Assembly: GCA_964415085.1 (NCBI GenBank)
Contig: CAYPYI010000065.1
Span: 1-7,721, forward strand
Source of the DNA: CAYPYI01 sp964415085
GTDB lineage: Bacteria; Bacillota; Clostridia; Tissierellales; Tissierellaceae
Direction of reading: 5' to 3'
DNA: 7,721 nt
Shown here in pieces: positions 6,152 through 7,721 of this stretch. Below the pieces are notes generated by a model, which saw nothing but the letters and a program-made list of their open reading frames with translations, was not told where the DNA came from and did not search any database. A program made the position numbers and the translations under genes. Position 1 is the first letter of the stretch, and every line of letters starts with the position of its first letter.

Positions 6152-6899
6152 ATAATAAATCTTTGAAGTTACAATTATTACAATATAGATATTTATTTCT
6201 TTTTATTCTCTTTTTCTTTAATTTATGCCCACATCTTGGGCATATTTTTTTATTTATATTCTTTTCAAATTCTTTTTTGTTATTTTCTATCCTTTGAATG
6301 TGTCTTTTCTTTTCTAAAGGATTTTTTATATTAGCTGATTTTATTAATTTATATATTTCTTTAACTTCTTTATTAGTTAGATTTTTACTTCTATATTTTT
6401 TAATAAATTTCCTTAAGTTTTTAAATCTTACTATAGGATAATTTTCAACATCTACACTTAGCTTTGTAAAATCAGCAAATGTAAGAACAGGAATAAATTC
6501 TATATGCTTATAATCTCTACATAAATATTTTAAAGCTGATATATGGCCTTTATTTTGAAATATAGGATTATGAATCTTTATATTTTTATCTTTTGACACC
6601 TGTGTCCATTCTCTAGAATACTCATTTCCATAAACTACTCCATTTAAAGCTTTGGTCTCTATTACATATACACCTTTTTTACATACAACTATATGATCTA
6701 TTTGTGTTGTAGCATTTTTTGTAGGTATCATTATATCATTTAGTACTCTATAACTTCTTGGCAAGGTATCAAGAATCTTCTCAACTGTATCCTCACCATA
6801 GTTATACTCACTTTTAAATAATCTTTTTATCAATACATATATAATAACTATAAAAAGTATAACTATTATTAAATAACTATTTATATCTACAAACTTCAT
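6150..6899 (-). CDS. Membrane-anchored NERD-domain protein with C-terminal zinc ribbon
   Basis: A 249-residue protein with three visible parts. An N-terminal hydrophobic helix (about 8-25) is followed by basic residues, predicting a membrane anchor with the rest cytoplasmic. A NERD (nuclease-related) domain spans about 33-150: G35-E36, D68 in QIDHIVV, and E81-T-K83 in VIETKA, which matches the D...ExK core of PD-(D/E)XK nucleases, plus NPIFQN (111-116). A zinc ribbon at the end has C220-P-R-C223 and C240-N-N-C243, similar to topoisomerase-type C4 fingers. The region between is lysine-rich. The putative catalytic residues are all present, so nuclease activity is possible but rarely proven in this family; the true role is unknown. 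The start follows AGAGGTGG. It lies just after a terminator downstream of the sigma-factor gene. Confidence 0.87.
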   Translation of the reverse strand: MKFVDINSYLIIVILFIVIIYVLIKRLFKSEYNYGEDTVEKILDTLPRSYRVLNDIMIPTKNATTQIDHIVVCKKGVYVIETKALNGVVYGNEYSREWTQVSKDKNIKIHNPIFQNKGHISALKYLCRDYKHIEFIPVLTFADFTKLSVDVENYPIVRFKNLRKFIKKYRSKNLTNKEVKEIYKLIKSANIKNPLEKKRHIQRIENNKKEFEKNINKKICPRCGHKLKKKRIKRNKYLYCNNCNFKDLL

Positions 6900-6920
6900 A
6901 ATCCACCTCTACAATTAATC

Positions 6921-6952
6921 TAAAAACCCTCTTGGATTAATCCAAAAGGGTT
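6921..6952 (-). terminator. Intrinsic terminator after the sigma-factor gene
   Basis: On the minus strand the stem starts AACCCT and closes with AGGGTT (plus-strand arms 6947-6952 and 6925-6930). It continues inward through a G-U pair and TTGGAT/ATCCAA to a TTAA loop: 12 bp in all, followed by a short U run (6926-6922, partly in the stem). The G-U pair forms only in the minus-strand RNA, which supports this direction. The stem begins four bases after the sigma-factor stop codon. Confidence 0.82.
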
Positions 6953-6956
6953 AAAT

Positions 6957-7580
6957 TTAATATATATACTCTTCCTTTTTTAAATCTATTTCAATTTTTG
7001 CTTTTGCCCTTTGAATCGCATTATCTATGCTTTTTGCTTTTACATTTAATAGTTCTGATATATCTTTATAACTATAACCTTTCATCTTGAGTAAAATAGA
7101 TTCTTTTTCAAGATTAGAAAGTTTAGTATTTATTGTATTTTTTACTATATCATTCTCTTCATATTCCAAAATAACTTCTAAAGGATCAAAGGCACCATCA
7201 TTTTTTAAAATATCATACAGGTTATTTTCACTATTTAAAGGTTTTTCATTTAAGGAGCAATAATTAGTAAGTGGTATATTCTTCTTTCTAGAATATGCCT
7301 TGATTACTGAAATCGCCCTTCTTTTAATACACAATTTTGCAAAATATTCAAATCTACAGTTCTTCTCAGTGTTGAAACTATCAACTGCGTTACAAAAAGC
7401 TATATTTCCTTCTTGAACTAAGTCTTCAGCCTCTCCTCCCGAAATATAATAATTACTTACAGTATTCTTTACAAGATATGAATACTGCTTTAATAGTGTT
7501 TCTTTTGCTTCTTTATCTCCTGTCTGAGCTTTGTCTATTAAGAAATATTGCTCATAATCTTCCTTACTAATTACTTCCAT
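6957..7580 (-). CDS. SigH-like RNA polymerase sigma factor (sigma-70 family, sigma-30 type)
   Basis: Sigma subunit of 207 residues. Region 2 (about 28-100) includes EAEDLVQEGNIAF (50-62), typical of region 2.1-2.2 core binding, and the -10 recognition segment up to KNIPLTNYCSLN. Region 4 (about 150-198) has the helix-turn-helix YKDISELLNVKAKSIDNAIQRAKAKIE region. The IPL-x-x-Y-x-SLN and KSIDNA-QR-K words are characteristic of SigH, the transition-state/early-sporulation sigma factor. Several normally conserved residues differ (for example GGEAEDLVQEG where SigH has GADREDIVQEG), and the neighbours are not the usual ribosomal/RNA-methylase genes. A SigH paralogue is therefore more likely than the sporulation SigH itself, so no symbol is given. 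The start has AGGAGG six bases upstream, overlapping the stop of the preceding ORF. A terminator follows. Confidence 0.85.
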   Translation of the reverse strand: MEVISKEDYEQYFLIDKAQTGDKEAKETLLKQYSYLVKNTVSNYYISGGEAEDLVQEGNIAFCNAVDSFNTEKNCRFEYFAKLCIKRRAISVIKAYSRKKNIPLTNYCSLNEKPLNSENNLYDILKNDGAFDPLEVILEYEENDIVKNTINTKLSNLEKESILLKMKGYSYKDISELLNVKAKSIDNAIQRAKAKIEIDLKKEEYIY

Positions 7581-7590
7581 AGCTTACCTC

Positions 7591-7721
7591 CTAAAGATTT
7601 TTACTTATTTTATTAAGAATCTCCAGTGTCTTTTCGTCTAAGCTATTTAATTCAGTATCACTTTTTAAAGCTAGATCTTTTCTCCTATTGTCCACAACTT
7701 GTTTATTTCTTTTAATTTCCA
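7591..7721 (-). CDS. Small or C-terminal ORF of unknown function upstream of the sigma factor (cut by window edge)
   Basis: An open frame of 42 residues enters from the right edge and ends with TAG at 7593-7591. The first visible bases are the last two of an xTG codon, so the gene could start right at the edge as a 43-residue protein, or continue further upstream. The visible part is basic at first (KRNKQ, DNRRKD), then an acidic/leucine-rich helix (LNSLDEKTLEILNKI) ending KNL. No known family is recognised. Its stop codon overlaps the AGGAGG ribosome binding site of the sigma-factor gene, ten bases before that start, so the two are probably co-translated. Confidence 0.5.
   Translation of the reverse strand, partial: EIKRNKQVVDNRRKDLALKSDTELNSLDEKTLEILNKISKNL

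Noticed and set aside
6900..6956. Bidirectional terminator at the sigma-factor end
   Set aside because: One stem pair is a C-A mismatch on the plus strand, no clear plus-strand U tract follows, and no plus-strand gene ends here.

Overview
The window is very AT-rich, with tight gene packing, strong GGAGG-type ribosome binding sites and low-GC Firmicute protein families. It also carries a SigH-like sigma factor. Together these suggest an anaerobic, probably spore-forming member of the Clostridia, perhaps Peptostreptococcaceae-like. The lineage is inferred from style and gene families, not proven. Eight complete genes and one gene cut by the right edge fill the window. No gene-free stretch exceeds 300 bases.

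Left and centre (60-5379, all minus strand) is a peptide-antibiotic sensing and detoxification module of the Bce type. In transcription order it holds a cytoplasmic alpha/beta-hydrolase (esterase family), an OmpR-type response regulator, an intramembrane-sensing histidine kinase, an ABC ATPase and a large BceB-like permease. The first three genes are almost contiguous and look like one transcript. The ATPase-permease pair follows a 111-base gap holding a 14-bp site that exactly fits the BceR-type consensus TNACA-N4-TGTAA. It also holds a repeated half-site 21 bp away and a perfect 11-bp inverted repeat abutting the ATPase ribosome binding site. In known Bce systems the transporter and kinase sense the drug together, the kinase phosphorylates the regulator, and the regulator switches on the transporter genes; this layout fits that scheme.

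Middle (5380-6152): a short divergent promoter region with an imperfect palindrome separates the esterase from a plus-strand TVP38/TMEM64 (DedA/VTT-fold) membrane protein. That gene converges on the next minus-strand gene. A 12-bp hairpin terminator is built from the end of its coding sequence and the stop codon of its neighbour.

Right (6150-7721, minus strand): reading leftwards there is the end of a small or truncated ORF, a SigH-like sigma factor, an intrinsic terminator, and a membrane-anchored NERD-domain protein with a C-terminal zinc ribbon. The terminator leaves almost no room for a separate promoter before the NERD gene, so that gene may depend on read-through or on a promoter overlapping the terminator.

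Most genes belong to known families. The more unusual points are the hydrolase fused by operon structure to a Bce module, the layered cis-elements before the transporter genes, and the sigma factor/NERD unit.
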